Positions 28,203-37,104 of a DNA stretch of 64,000 nucleotides are shown here, in pieces. The stretch is taken from NCBI RefSeq assembly GCF_900167975.1, contig NZ_FUZU01000001.1, positions 1,770,580 to 1,834,579 of the forward strand. Direction: 5' to 3'. Within the stretch, counting starts at the first letter, position 1; every line of letters starts with the position of its first letter. Origin of the DNA: Ohtaekwangia koreensis. GTDB lineage: Bacteria; Bacteroidota; Bacteroidia; Cytophagales; Cyclobacteriaceae. Under the pieces are notes generated by a model. The model was not told where the DNA came from, made no database searches, and worked only from the letters and a program-made list of their open reading frames with translations. The translations under genes and the position numbers were made by a program.

Positions 28203-28707
28203 ATATGTAATGGATTTAAAAGGTTAACAAATTTTGACAGTCATCGGCTTACAGCTTTTATGCCATAGCGGAAAGAAACGCGAATAACGGACAAATTTTC
28301 CAATTCATGTCAGCTTTTGTAAGCCAATCACCCCCCGGATGGCATGAAAATAGAATTGATGAAGTGGCAAGATGTCAGTGTGGAATCGGTTTCGAACCGC
28401 AGATGGTAGTCGAAAAGTCCAAAAGACGGAAGACGGGAAGTCCGAAAGTTGAGAATGAGGTGTGCTGGGGAGTATGAAAAGTGGTAGGAAGGAAAAGTAG
28501 AATTGAGTAAAGTAGAAATAGAAACGTTATGAATTTATACATGACAAAATAACCAAGCTGCTAACCTGTAAAGCGAGCCTGAACGTATCCGACTTTCCGT
28601 CTTCCTGACTTTCCGACTTTTCTGACTTTCCAACCAAAAACTTACCCCTTTCATTACTATTTCTTTCCACTACTCTTTATTCCTTCAAAAGGATTGAGTA
28701 AATTTTA
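28203..28707. repeat. Non-coding region of 505 bases with GACTTTCC-type repeats in opposite orientations
   Basis: The right part (about 28587-28634) consists of tandem pyrimidine-rich units of the form GACTTTCC or GACTTTTC. An imperfect inverted copy lies at about 28407-28452 (GGAAG, GAAAAGTC and GGAAGTC units). A second, weaker inverted match joins 28481-28525 (purine-rich) with about 28650-28686 (pyrimidine-rich). The two pairs interleave rather than nest, so they do not form one simple hairpin. No ORF fits. This looks like a multi-copy intergenic repeat, but I cannot count copies elsewhere in the genome. Confidence 0.5.
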
Positions 28708-29436
28708 ATGTCAAAACGTGTAGTTATGGAAAAATTGTCAAAAGATTGGCTTACGCAAGGCTTGATTGATTTTGAGTACAAGAAATACGTGTTGCTGGCG
28801 TATCTCCAAACGGTTCGTAATTCATTCGATAAGGTTGAGCTATATCCGTTCCTTGCCGACCTGGTATTTCATTACCGGAACCTGCTGGCAGTAAAGGAAA
28901 ACAAAACTCTGATCCGCGAGTCATTTCCTAAAGAGATCTCTGTGGAGGAGTTCAAGAAGCTTGAATTAACCTATCGACAATTGGTGGATGACGATGCTGT
29001 GATGAGCGAGCTCGAAAACATCATCGACTTTTCATTGCCAAAAATTAAAGACTCGCTTCAGGAAGGCTCTGTCATATACGAGTATGTAGAGTCACAATGT
29101 GAAATTTCACCCATCGGGGTAACACCGCTATATGCGAATGAAGGGTACTTGTTTGTAACGCTGCCTCCGGAAAAAGAAACCAGTATCTACCGATACCAGG
29201 TGAGTATCTTCGAAGGGAGCCAGGAACAACTGCGCAGCTTGAATACCGAATTTATAGAATCCGTGGAGAAACGGCCACTGTATACCTATGAGCGGCTCAA
29301 GCTTGACCTGATTAAAAAGTTTTCGGATCTGCCGAACCCGGCCACTTATCTCATTTTATCGAAGATGAAATTTCCTTTTTCCGAAACGCTTATGCCGGTG
29401 GCGAAGCGACTGTTTGTAAAACATATTTCACAATGA
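28708..29436 (+). CDS. Conserved hypothetical protein
   Basis: A 242-residue soluble protein of unknown function, without signal peptide or membrane segments. The N-terminal half is helical and charged (YKKYVLLAYLQTVRNSFDKVELYPFLADLVFHYRNLL is split over residues about 26-62), and the C-terminal half has a beta-rich part (EGYLFVTLPPEKETSIYRYQVSIF is at about 146-170) followed by a helix. ATG at 28708 is used; ATG at 28726 is an alternative. It stands alone after the repeat-rich gap. I recognise the layout as that of a protein shared among Cytophagales, but no domain name can be given. Confidence 0.75.
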   Translation: MSKRVVMEKLSKDWLTQGLIDFEYKKYVLLAYLQTVRNSFDKVELYPFLADLVFHYRNLLAVKENKTLIRESFPKEISVEEFKKLELTYRQLVDDDAVMSELENIIDFSLPKIKDSLQEGSVIYEYVESQCEISPIGVTPLYANEGYLFVTLPPEKETSIYRYQVSIFEGSQEQLRSLNTEFIESVEKRPLYTYERLKLDLIKKFSDLPNPATYLILSKMKFPFSETLMPVAKRLFVKHISQ

Positions 29437-29594
29437 TGGTATAAAGTATCAGCGTTTTAGTGTTGGGACATTCAGTTCGAAACCCGAAAGCTGTTACTTT
29501 AAACTATTATACTATACATGTAAGATATCAGTCAAGTTAACGGAAGTTAAGACAGTATATATAGGGTACTTTGTGTTCATAAAGACCCCCATCG

Positions 29595-30086
29595 ATGAAA
29601 AAGAACTTTCTCTTCTTAAGCATGCTTTCAATAGCTGCTTTTTCCTGTAAGGAAGACGTAGAAGATCCCGCTTACAATTTCAAAGAACAGAACCTGACTG
29701 GCAAAATCGATAACACCGATTGGGCGTATCAAACCGGGTATGCTTCACAAGACGGCTCCAATTCTGAAGGGACTATTTATATTACCCTTGTTCAGGGACA
29801 TACCGGTGAGGGCTGCTCTACATGGCCGGAAGGCGATCATGTTTTCTTTACACTGCCCAACGCAACCGGACTATATAAATTGAAATTCGATTTCAACAAC
29901 TGGGATGCCGAGGACAATCAGATCGTGACATTGTTCGATCAGGAATCTACTACCAATAATTTTGCAACAGAAGGCGCTGTCGAAATCACTGAGATAACTT
30001 CTACACAGATCTCAGGACGTATAGATGCTCGCTCTGAAGACGATACATTTGTAAACGGAAACTTTACCGTTACAATCTGCAATTAG
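29595..30086 (+). CDS. Small lipoprotein of unknown function
   Basis: A 163-residue exported lipoprotein. The signal MKKNFLFLSMLSIAAFSC has a lipobox AFSC with Cys18, followed by the acidic KEDVED stretch that in Bacteroidota can act as a surface-export signal. The mature domain looks like a beta sandwich (LTGKIDNTDWAYQTGYAS, IYITLVQG, GDHVFFTLPN, GLYKLKFDF, ISGRIDARSEDD, NGNFTVTIC). Two Cys besides the lipid anchor (in GEGCSTW and at the C-terminus) could form a disulfide. No partner genes are adjacent. A firm terminator follows. Confidence 0.82.
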   Translation: MKKNFLFLSMLSIAAFSCKEDVEDPAYNFKEQNLTGKIDNTDWAYQTGYASQDGSNSEGTIYITLVQGHTGEGCSTWPEGDHVFFTLPNATGLYKLKFDFNNWDAEDNQIVTLFDQESTTNNFATEGAVEITEITSTQISGRIDARSEDDTFVNGNFTVTICN

Positions 30087-30115
30087 ACTAACCGGCTCTA
30101 ATCTACCTGAAAGCA

Positions 30116-30149
30116 AAGGCACGGATGTATTCCGTGCCTTCTTTTTTTT
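30116..30149 (+). terminator. Intrinsic terminator after the small lipoprotein gene
   Basis: AAGGCACGGA (30116-30125) pairs with TCCGTGCCTT (30131-30140) around a 5-base loop and is followed by CTTTTTTTT. Confidence 0.9.
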
Positions 30150-30190
30150 ATCAATATCAAGCTATAGTTCTATAGTAGTCAGTATACTGG

Positions 30191-31450
30191 CTAAGTTTTT
30201 TGCTTTTTCTTTTTAGCGGCCGGGAAGAGTATATTATTTAAGATCAGTCTATATCCCGGTGAGTTGGGATGCTGATTTAGGTCAGTCGCTTCTTCGCCAA
30301 CCTGGTGCTGGTAATCTTCAGGATCATGTCCTCCATAAAATGTCCAGAAGCCTTTGCCTAGAATACCATGTATATATTTAGCTTCTTTTATCTCTTTGTT
30401 CTCGCCCATGATCAGCACATCAGGCTTGATCAGATTCGTCTTGAACCCGGTGGTCTGTCCAAAAAAACCTTTGATGACCTGTGTATGGTTTTGGGTCAAC
30501 ATGGTAGGAATTGGATCCCATTTAGCGGAGAATTCGAAGACAGAGAAGTAATCATTGTCCTGACGCAGCCCTCGTTCGTTCGGTTGATTATCTATATCGG
30601 AGAATTCATATTGTAAGGGATTCCGTTCCAATCTGAAATTGGTAAAGGCGAGCGTGTTATCGTAGTTTAACTTTTGCTGAGCCTGTGGGTCAGCAGGGTC
30701 GCCATCATACATGTGGTCACAGATATCAACGCCATCAGCTGCCAATGCTATATCATAACTGTCGGTGGCAGAACACATCGCAAATAAAAATCCCCCGCCA
30801 CTCACAAACTCTTTTATCTTCTTGGACACCGCCAGCTTCAACTGCGATACCTTGTGGAAGCCATGTTTACGGGCAAGGTCTTCAGCTTCTTTCTGCTGTT
30901 CAATATACCAGGGATAATTACTGAATTGACTATAGAACTTTCCATACTGGCCGGTAAAATCTTCATGATGCAAATGGATCCAATCATACTTTGGAAGTAC
31001 GCCACTCATTACCTCATCATCAAAGATCACATCGTACGGAATTTCAGCGTACGTTAATACCAATGTTACAGCATCATCCCAAGGCTGCTTACTTTTAGGA
31101 GAATATACCGCTATACGCGGATATTTCTCAAGTTTCATAATGTCATAGTTAACCGCGGGACTCGCGATCTCGCTGATGATCTGGTTGGTTTGTGCATCCG
31201 AAATAATTTCGAAGCTCACACCGCGTACCACCAATTCATTTTGAATAGCCGGGTGGTACTGACACATAAAACTTCCGCCACGATAATTCAGCAGCCAGTC
31301 AACTTCCATTTCGCTTTTCAAAATCCAGTAGGCAATGCCATACGCCTTCAAATGGTTGGCTTGCTTTCCATCCATTGGAATAAAAATCGAGTTGGCCACG
31401 CCAAGCTTACCGATCAGCAGGATGGCCAATAAAATCACACATTTCTTCAT
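30191..31450 (-). CDS. Exported protein of unknown function (family often labelled asparagine synthetase B)
   Basis: The start is ATG at 31450, giving 419 residues with a signal peptide (KKCVILLAILLIGKLGVANS). The fold looks like a class I glutamine-amidotransferase/ThuA-like domain: IAVYSPKSKQPWDDAVTLVL, YDWIHLHHEDFTG, KEFVSGGGFLFAMCSATDS with a possible nucleophile Cys, and GKGFWTFYGGHDPEDYQH near the end. Family members in Bacteroidota are commonly labelled asparagine synthetase B in databases, but none of the features of that enzyme is present (no N-terminal Cys2 glutaminase, no PP-loop SGGLDSS). A secreted hydrolase or binding role is more in keeping with the signal peptide. The stop lies about 40 bases from the lipoprotein terminator. 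Confidence 0.8.
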   Translation of the reverse strand: MKKCVILLAILLIGKLGVANSIFIPMDGKQANHLKAYGIAYWILKSEMEVDWLLNYRGGSFMCQYHPAIQNELVVRGVSFEIISDAQTNQIISEIASPAVNYDIMKLEKYPRIAVYSPKSKQPWDDAVTLVLTYAEIPYDVIFDDEVMSGVLPKYDWIHLHHEDFTGQYGKFYSQFSNYPWYIEQQKEAEDLARKHGFHKVSQLKLAVSKKIKEFVSGGGFLFAMCSATDSYDIALAADGVDICDHMYDGDPADPQAQQKLNYDNTLAFTNFRLERNPLQYEFSDIDNQPNERGLRQDNDYFSVFEFSAKWDPIPTMLTQNHTQVIKGFFGQTTGFKTNLIKPDVLIMGENKEIKEAKYIHGILGKGFWTFYGGHDPEDYQHQVGEEATDLNQHPNSPGYRLILNNILFPAAKKKKQKT

Positions 31451-31618
31451 ACACGTCCCATTAATCAGTTTAAATTTACAATTCTCATACAACATTCGCG
31501 ATAGACAAGGCTGTAAATTGATAGTTTAACCGGGTCTCTATAAATTTAGTTGCTACAGTTTGTAACATTTAGGCCCGTTTATCAACCTATGTATACGCTA
31601 TAAACGTTTGAAGCAGGC

Positions 31619-32854
31619 ATGGACATTATTGAAAATTTAAAAGAAGGTCTTCGGTCAGTAAGAGCCAACATGTTGCGCTCTGTTCTTACAGCACTGATCG
31701 TGGCCATCGGTATCACTTCGCTGGTGGGAATACTTACTGCTATTGACGGTATCGAACAATCGGTGAACGAAAGCCTCGCGTCTTTAGGCGTTAACACGTT
31801 CGATGTGAAATCGCGGTCTAACCGCGGTGCCAATAACCGGGGCAAGACCGAAAAATTATATCCCCAAATTACACTTACGGAAGCGAAACAGTTTATTGAA
31901 AAGTATGATGTGCCCGCTACTAAAAGTTTATCGGCCGGCCTTACCGACATTGCAGAAGTAAAACGGAAATCCAAAAAGACAAACCCCAATGTTCAGGTAA
32001 AAGGATGCAATGAAGAGTATGCTGCGATCAAGGCACTTGAATTGCAGGAGGGAAGAAACTTTTCACAATTTGAAAATGAGCGGGGTACACAAGTAGCGGT
32101 ACTAGGATACAAGATATATAAGGCGCTATACGACGAAAATGAAAAGGCCGTTGGTACGGAGGTAACATTTCTAGGGGCACAGTTTCGTGTTATCGGTATA
32201 TTAGAAGAAAAAGGACAGCTCGCGGAAGACAACTTCGATAACATGGTGTTGATCCCTATCATCAAAGCAAATCAAATGGCAAAGGGTCGTGGCTTGTGGT
32301 ACGAACTTACAGTAGGTATAGTTGATCCTACACAATTGGAATATGCTATGGGAGAAGCAACCGGCTTAATGCGTAGCATTCGCCATGATAGAATAGGGGA
32401 GCAGAATTCATTTGAGCTTGAGAAGAGCGAGACGCTTGCTGAGAACATGGCTACAATCACCAACGCCTTGCGTATAGGAGGTTTCAGTGTAGGATTTATA
32501 ACACTGCTGGGTGCATCTATAGCGTTGATGAACATCATGCTCGTATCAGTAACAGAAAGAACGCGCGAAGTAGGCGTTCGTAAAGCCCTTGGTGCCACAC
32601 CTCTTCGTATTCGTCAGCAGTTTGTAATTGAAGCTATCGTAGTATGTTTACTGGGAGGTATAGCAGGCGTTATACTTGGTATAATTATAGGGAACCTGAT
32701 GTCACGGGCTATGGGTATAGAAACCTTTGTAGTGCCCTGGATGTGGATGATGATTGGTATGATTGTATGTATAATTGTAGGGTTGATCTCAGGATATTAC
32801 CCTGCACACAAAGCATCGAAGCTCGACCCTATAGAATCATTGCGATTCGAATAG
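31619..32854 (+). CDS. ABC transporter permease, MacB/FtsX type
   Basis: A 411-residue inner membrane permease. One membrane helix at about 20-42 (MLRSVLTALIVAIGITSLVGI) is followed by a periplasmic MacB core domain of about 220 residues, then three helices in the FtsX domain (about 285-310, 340-365, 375-400) with the conserved VTERTREVGVRKALGATPLRIRQQF amphipathic stretch split at about 318-342. Permeases of this type form the MacB-like mechanotransmission machines that work with an ATPase and often a periplasmic adaptor; no ATPase gene is adjacent on either side, so the partner is encoded elsewhere. The next ATPase gene at 33.7 kb belongs to the ybbAP pair. Confidence 0.92.
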   Translation: MDIIENLKEGLRSVRANMLRSVLTALIVAIGITSLVGILTAIDGIEQSVNESLASLGVNTFDVKSRSNRGANNRGKTEKLYPQITLTEAKQFIEKYDVPATKSLSAGLTDIAEVKRKSKKTNPNVQVKGCNEEYAAIKALELQEGRNFSQFENERGTQVAVLGYKIYKALYDENEKAVGTEVTFLGAQFRVIGILEEKGQLAEDNFDNMVLIPIIKANQMAKGRGLWYELTVGIVDPTQLEYAMGEATGLMRSIRHDRIGEQNSFELEKSETLAENMATITNALRIGGFSVGFITLLGASIALMNIMLVSVTERTREVGVRKALGATPLRIRQQFVIEAIVVCLLGGIAGVILGIIIGNLMSRAMGIETFVVPWMWMMIGMIVCIIVGLISGYYPAHKASKLDPIESLRFE

Positions 32855-32872
32855 AAATATAGTTTGAAATAA

Positions 32873-32907
32873 AAAAGCTCCTGTCTTATGGCAGGAGCTT
32901 TTTGTTT
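32873..32907 (+). terminator. Intrinsic terminator after the MacB-type permease gene
   Basis: AAGCTCCTG pairs with CAGGAGCTT around an 8-base loop and is followed by TTTTGTTTT. The bases before the stem (ATATAGTTTGAAA) closely match those before the terminator at 38.37 kb. Confidence 0.88.
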
Positions 32908-32998
32908 TAGGGGATTCTAATGCATCTATATCATGCGCACAATTTGAATGCATTCATCTCTCATAATAATAGTACTGAACCCATAGCGACAACTATAC

Positions 32999-33610
32999 TC
33001 ACAACAACGGCAGAATAATCTTATATACATTATTTGCTACCACCTTATGCCCTTCAGCGTTCGGATGTATACCATCGGTTTGATTAAGCTTGTCATTGCC
33101 GCCAACATCTTGCAGCAGGAACGGTATCAGCGTAGCGTTATTCTTTTTGGCTAGCTCAGGAAATATCTTTTTGAATTTAGATGTATAGTCTGGTCCTAAA
33201 TTAGGAGGCACCATCATGCCCGCAACAACAATTTTTGCTTTCGGATATTTGGCTTTCACCTTGTCTATTATAGACTGAAGATTTTTTTGCGTCTGCTCAA
33301 GCGGTAAGCCACGAAGACCATCATTCGCCCCGAGTTCAAGCACAAATACATCGATTGGCTGGCGAAGAACCCATTCTAATCGAGATAAACCACCGGCAGA
33401 TGTTTCTCCGCTTAGTCCTGCGTTAATTACTTTAGAAGGCTTCCCCTGCTGCTTCAATTTCTTTTCAATCAACGCGGGAAAGGCTTCATCTGTAGAAGAA
33501 AGACCGTATCCTGCCGTAAGGCTATCGCCATAAAACAATATCGTTTTCGTAGAATTTCCTGCCTGAAACAGAAGCAGAAATGAAATAATCAACCCTAATT
33601 TCCCGACCAT
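32999..33610 (-). CDS. tesA: SGNH-family esterase / lysophospholipase (TesA-like)
   Basis: A periplasmic thioesterase, arylesterase or lysophospholipase of 203 residues with a signal peptide (about 1-20). SGNH catalytic blocks are complete: GDSLTAGYG with Ser30 (block I), the Gly in INAGLSGETS (II), GANDGLRG with Asn (III), and DGIHPNAEGH with Asp and His (V). It is divergent from an ABC ATPase-permease pair, the same arrangement as tesA and ybbA-ybbP in E. coli, which supports the gene name. The physiological substrate of this family is uncertain. Confidence 0.93.
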   Translation of the reverse strand: MVGKLGLIISFLLLFQAGNSTKTILFYGDSLTAGYGLSSTDEAFPALIEKKLKQQGKPSKVINAGLSGETSAGGLSRLEWVLRQPIDVFVLELGANDGLRGLPLEQTQKNLQSIIDKVKAKYPKAKIVVAGMMVPPNLGPDYTSKFKKIFPELAKKNNATLIPFLLQDVGGNDKLNQTDGIHPNAEGHKVVANNVYKIILPLL

Positions 33611-33698
33611 AGTATAAAAAACCTGTTAGTGCTTAAATTAAACCAGAACAATTTTAGTTCTTTTAACGATTACTCATACATATTCAGATAACAAAACC

Positions 33699-34403
33699 AT
33701 GTCAAACACGGTACTTCAAACAGATAACCTCACCAAAATATACCGCTCTGCAAGCAATGAACTAACGGTGCTCGATCATGTATCGTTCTCTGTGAGCCAG
33801 GGAAATTCACTCGCCATCATTGGGCCTTCTGGGAGCGGTAAGACTACACTTCTCGGACTTTGTGCCGGGTTAGATACTCCCTCTTCGGGAACCGTTTCGC
33901 TTATGGGGTTTAAACTCAATGCCATGAGTGAAGACGATCGTGCCTATATCCGGAATCAATATGTAGGGTTTGTCTTTCAGAATTTTCAGTTGCTGTCAAC
34001 TTTAACAGCACTCGAAAACGTTATGGTACCGCTCGAACTCCGCGGTGAAAAAAATGTACAGCCAAAAGCAAAAACTTTACTCGAACGCGTAGGACTCGGA
34101 AGCAGGTTGCATCATTACCCATCACAGCTCTCCGGTGGTGAGCAGCAACGTGTAGCCATGGCGCGTGCCTTTATTACCGATCCTAAAATTCTCTTTGCAG
34201 ATGAACCTACCGGGAATCTGGATGAAGAAAATGCACAGCATATTACTGAGCTTCTGTTTGGTATGAACAAGGAGAATGGCACTACACTTATACTCGTTAC
34301 GCACAACCTTGATCTTGCCCAGCGTACACAACGCATTATCCGTATGAAAGGCGGAAAGCTGGTAGAAGAAATTCATAATTCGCTCGCTATAAAAGAAGTA
34401 TAG
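33699..34403 (+). CDS. ybbA: ABC transporter ATP-binding protein, YbbA/LolD type
   Basis: The cytoplasmic ATPase subunit that powers the following permease. In 234 residues it has Walker A GPSGSGKTT at about 46-54, Q-loop VFQNFQLLSTLTALENV, signature LSGGEQQRVAMARA, Walker B ILFADEPTGNLD and the switch His in LILVTHNLD. The sequence is of the MacB/LolD subfamily, which serves FtsX-type permeases. The permease starts 38 bases downstream. Divergence from tesA repeats the arrangement seen in proteobacteria. Confidence 0.96.
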   Translation: MSNTVLQTDNLTKIYRSASNELTVLDHVSFSVSQGNSLAIIGPSGSGKTTLLGLCAGLDTPSSGTVSLMGFKLNAMSEDDRAYIRNQYVGFVFQNFQLLSTLTALENVMVPLELRGEKNVQPKAKTLLERVGLGSRLHHYPSQLSGGEQQRVAMARAFITDPKILFADEPTGNLDEENAQHITELLFGMNKENGTTLILVTHNLDLAQRTQRIIRMKGGKLVEEIHNSLAIKEV

Positions 34404-34441
34404 GGCAGTAGATATAGTATAATTTTCAGGATTTCAAGTTC

Positions 34442-37015
34442 ATGATCGAATACATAATTAAACTAAAACGCAAGACCAGGAATATATTTACCGATCGGTG
34501 GGTATGGTCTATGGCCTGGCGTGATGCGAGGCATAATTTCTCGCGACTTCTTTTGTTTACAGCATCGTTGGTTACGGGTATAGCAGCCGTTGTAGCGCTC
34601 GATTCGCTAAACTATACTTTGCAGAGTGATATAGATCGCAACGCCAAAGAATTAATCGGTGCCGACTTTGTAGTGAACGGTGATAAGAAATTCAGTCCGG
34701 AATTAATAAAAGCATTTGATACCGTAGGGATGCAACAAGCATCGGAAGCAGACATGGCTTCGATGGTTCTTTTCCTGAATAATAATCAATCGCGACTGAT
34801 CCGACTTGTGGCACTCTCGGGGCCTTTTCCTTTCTACGGACAGATTGAAACACAACCTGCCGATGCTTACAAGCGCATGCAGACGGGAGGCTATGCCATG
34901 CTGGATGAAACACTGGCGAGTCAGTTCGAAGTAAGCTCAGATGATTCCCTGCGATTAGGCAATCGTGTATTCAAGGTAGCGGGTATTGTTAAAAAGATCC
35001 CGGGTGGTGGTGGTATCATGACAACCTTTACTCCTTCGGTATATATAGCATTGAGCGACCTGGATTCAACGGGCCTGGTGCAGTATGGAAGTCGCGTGAA
35101 CTATAAGCAATACTTCAAAGCTACCAGCGAAGCGCAAGTAAGCGAGACGGAGAAAACGCTTGGTCCGATCGTAAAAAAATATGGTCATTCTTACGAAACG
35201 GTAGAGGGAAGAAAGCAAGGTCTGGGAGAAGGTTTCATGTCTATATACAGGTTCTTTTCATTGCTGGGTTTCGTTGCCCTCATTCTGGGATGTATAGGTA
35301 TAGCAAGCTCAGTACATATATATGCCCGCGAAAAACGCGAAGAAGTAGCGATGCTGCGGTGTGTCGGTTCTTCAGGATGGCAAGCATTCAATATATACTT
35401 CATACAGATCTTTGTGCTTGGAATTGCCGGAAGCATCATCGGCTCTTTGATAGGCATCGGTATACAACAACTCATTCCGGTTTTTCTGAAAGGCGTTATA
35501 CCGTTTGATGTAGGCTTCTCACTTTCGTTACGATCACTTTTTGTTGGGTTGCTGCTCGGTACAGTAGTATCTGTTTTGTTCTCTATACTTCCATTGGTGT
35601 CGGTGAGGTTTGTGCCACCGCTCACTGTACTGCGTGCTTCATCGGAAGCAAGTAATAAAACCAGGTTTTCAAAGACGCAATTTACTGTTGTTGTATTGAT
35701 CGCACTGTTCCCTATAGCATTTGCCGCTATACAAACAAAAAGTATCATGACGGGGCTTTTCTTTTTCCTGGGCCTCATTGCTGCGTTAGGTTGTCTCACG
35801 CTGGTGGCTTCGTTCCTGCTATACCTTGTACGGAAATTTTTCCCGAGTCAGGCAGGCTTCGTGCTACGGCACTCGTTGTCCAGTCTGTTCCGTCCGAATA
35901 ACCAGACGCGGGTGTTGCTGGTAACGATCGGGCTAGGCGCTTTTATCATCTCGACATTAAATATAGTGGAGCAAAGTATGCTGAGCCAGGTAGAGTTTAC
36001 AGGTCAGGAAAATCAATCCAATACGATTCTCTTTGATATACAACCCGGCCAGCGGGAGGGCGTGGTGAAACTGATGGAAGATAACAAGCTAAAAGTAAAT
36101 CAAGTTGTGCCGATTATAACGTGCAGGTTAAGCGAGGTGAAAGGTAAAGCTGTTGGTACAATGCTGAATGACACAACAGATGATATTCCCAATTGGTCGT
36201 TGTCCAGAGAGTACCGTGTAACCTATCGGGATACGTTGAACAAGTCGGAGGAATTGATAAAAGGGGAGTTACAAAAAAAGAAGGAAGGTAAAGATTCTGT
36301 TTGGGTAACGATCTCCGAAGGGATGGAGGAGAATTTGAAAGTGACGGTTGGCGACTCGTTGGTCTTTGATGTGCAAGGTATACCGGTGAAGGCTCGCATC
36401 GCGGGTATTCGTAAAGTTGACTGGCCGAAAGATCCACCGAATTTCATTTTCGTTTTCCCAACCGGTGTATTGGAGAATGCTCCGCAGATCTACGTGACGG
36501 CTACACGCATTGATGATCAACAACAAGCGAATCGCTTTCAGCAACAACTGGTGATGCAATATCCCAATGTTTCTCTAATTGACTTGCGGCTAATACTAAG
36601 CACCGTCAATCAATTGTTCGATAAGCTTGGATTGGTAATTCGTGTGCTGGCGTTATTCAGCATCATCACCGGGCTGGTTGTGTTGGCTGGCGCTGTGATC
36701 AACAGTAAATTCGTTCGCATCAAAGAGAATGTTTTACTCCGCACAGTTGGTGCACGTACCCGTCAGATCATGCTCATCACGCTGATCGAGTACGCGTGGC
36801 TTGGTTTATTCGCTGCTCTTACGGGGATGATCCTGTCGATGGGAGGAGGGTGGTTGCTGACGAAGTTTTTCTTCGAGATCACGTTTGGTTTCGATTGGCT
36901 GGAGTTGCTTGTTATAGCATCTGGTGTTATCCTGTTAACGGTAACCATCGGTTGGTTCAATTCACGTGAAGTGATCAATACACCACCGTTGCAGATCCTG
37001 AGAAAAGAGAGTTGA
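34442..37015 (+). CDS. ybbP: ABC transporter permease with two FtsX domains, YbbP type
   Basis: An 857-residue inner membrane protein, the usual length for YbbP and about twice that of MacB permeases. A first membrane helix (LLLFTASLVTGIAAVVAL) is followed by a periplasmic region, an FtsX domain of three helices at about 270-400, two central helices (about 420-465), a second periplasmic region and a second FtsX domain at about 740-845. The amphipathic HIYAREKREEVAMLRCVGSS and the later KENVLLRTVGARTRQIMLI are the conserved cytoplasmic segments of the two halves. It forms an operon with the ATPase gene. Proposed to extract or move envelope lipids or exported proteins; the substrate is unknown. 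Confidence 0.95.
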   Translation: MIEYIIKLKRKTRNIFTDRWVWSMAWRDARHNFSRLLLFTASLVTGIAAVVALDSLNYTLQSDIDRNAKELIGADFVVNGDKKFSPELIKAFDTVGMQQASEADMASMVLFLNNNQSRLIRLVALSGPFPFYGQIETQPADAYKRMQTGGYAMLDETLASQFEVSSDDSLRLGNRVFKVAGIVKKIPGGGGIMTTFTPSVYIALSDLDSTGLVQYGSRVNYKQYFKATSEAQVSETEKTLGPIVKKYGHSYETVEGRKQGLGEGFMSIYRFFSLLGFVALILGCIGIASSVHIYAREKREEVAMLRCVGSSGWQAFNIYFIQIFVLGIAGSIIGSLIGIGIQQLIPVFLKGVIPFDVGFSLSLRSLFVGLLLGTVVSVLFSILPLVSVRFVPPLTVLRASSEASNKTRFSKTQFTVVVLIALFPIAFAAIQTKSIMTGLFFFLGLIAALGCLTLVASFLLYLVRKFFPSQAGFVLRHSLSSLFRPNNQTRVLLVTIGLGAFIISTLNIVEQSMLSQVEFTGQENQSNTILFDIQPGQREGVVKLMEDNKLKVNQVVPIITCRLSEVKGKAVGTMLNDTTDDIPNWSLSREYRVTYRDTLNKSEELIKGELQKKKEGKDSVWVTISEGMEENLKVTVGDSLVFDVQGIPVKARIAGIRKVDWPKDPPNFIFVFPTGVLENAPQIYVTATRIDDQQQANRFQQQLVMQYPNVSLIDLRLILSTVNQLFDKLGLVIRVLALFSIITGLVVLAGAVINSKFVRIKENVLLRTVGARTRQIMLITLIEYAWLGLFAALTGMILSMGGGWLLTKFFFEITFGFDWLELLVIASGVILLTVTIGWFNSREVINTPPLQILRKES

Positions 37016-37046
37016 TTATTTGTTGAAGGGTATATATTTAATAAAT

Positions 37047-37080
37047 AAAGCCCCAGGTTTAAATACCAGGGGCTTTGTTT
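37047..37080. terminator. Bidirectional terminator between ybbP and the TerB-like gene
   Basis: AAAGCCCC (37047-37054) pairs with GGGGCTTT (37069-37076), with a further GG/CC pair inside after one mismatch. A-rich sequence before and T-rich after suit both directions of the convergent genes. Confidence 0.82.
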
Positions 37081-37104
37081 GTAGAGGTTCGACTGAAGTC
37101 AGTA

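Noticed and set aside
28203-28707. A tRNA, small RNA or transposase in the repeat-rich gap
   Set aside because: No cloverleaf, no terminal inverted repeats with target duplications and no transposase ORF can be seen.
35191-35799. A 202-codon minus-strand ORF opposite ybbP
   Set aside because: It lies wholly inside the ybbP reading frame, which has clear membrane-protein structure; the reverse frame has none.
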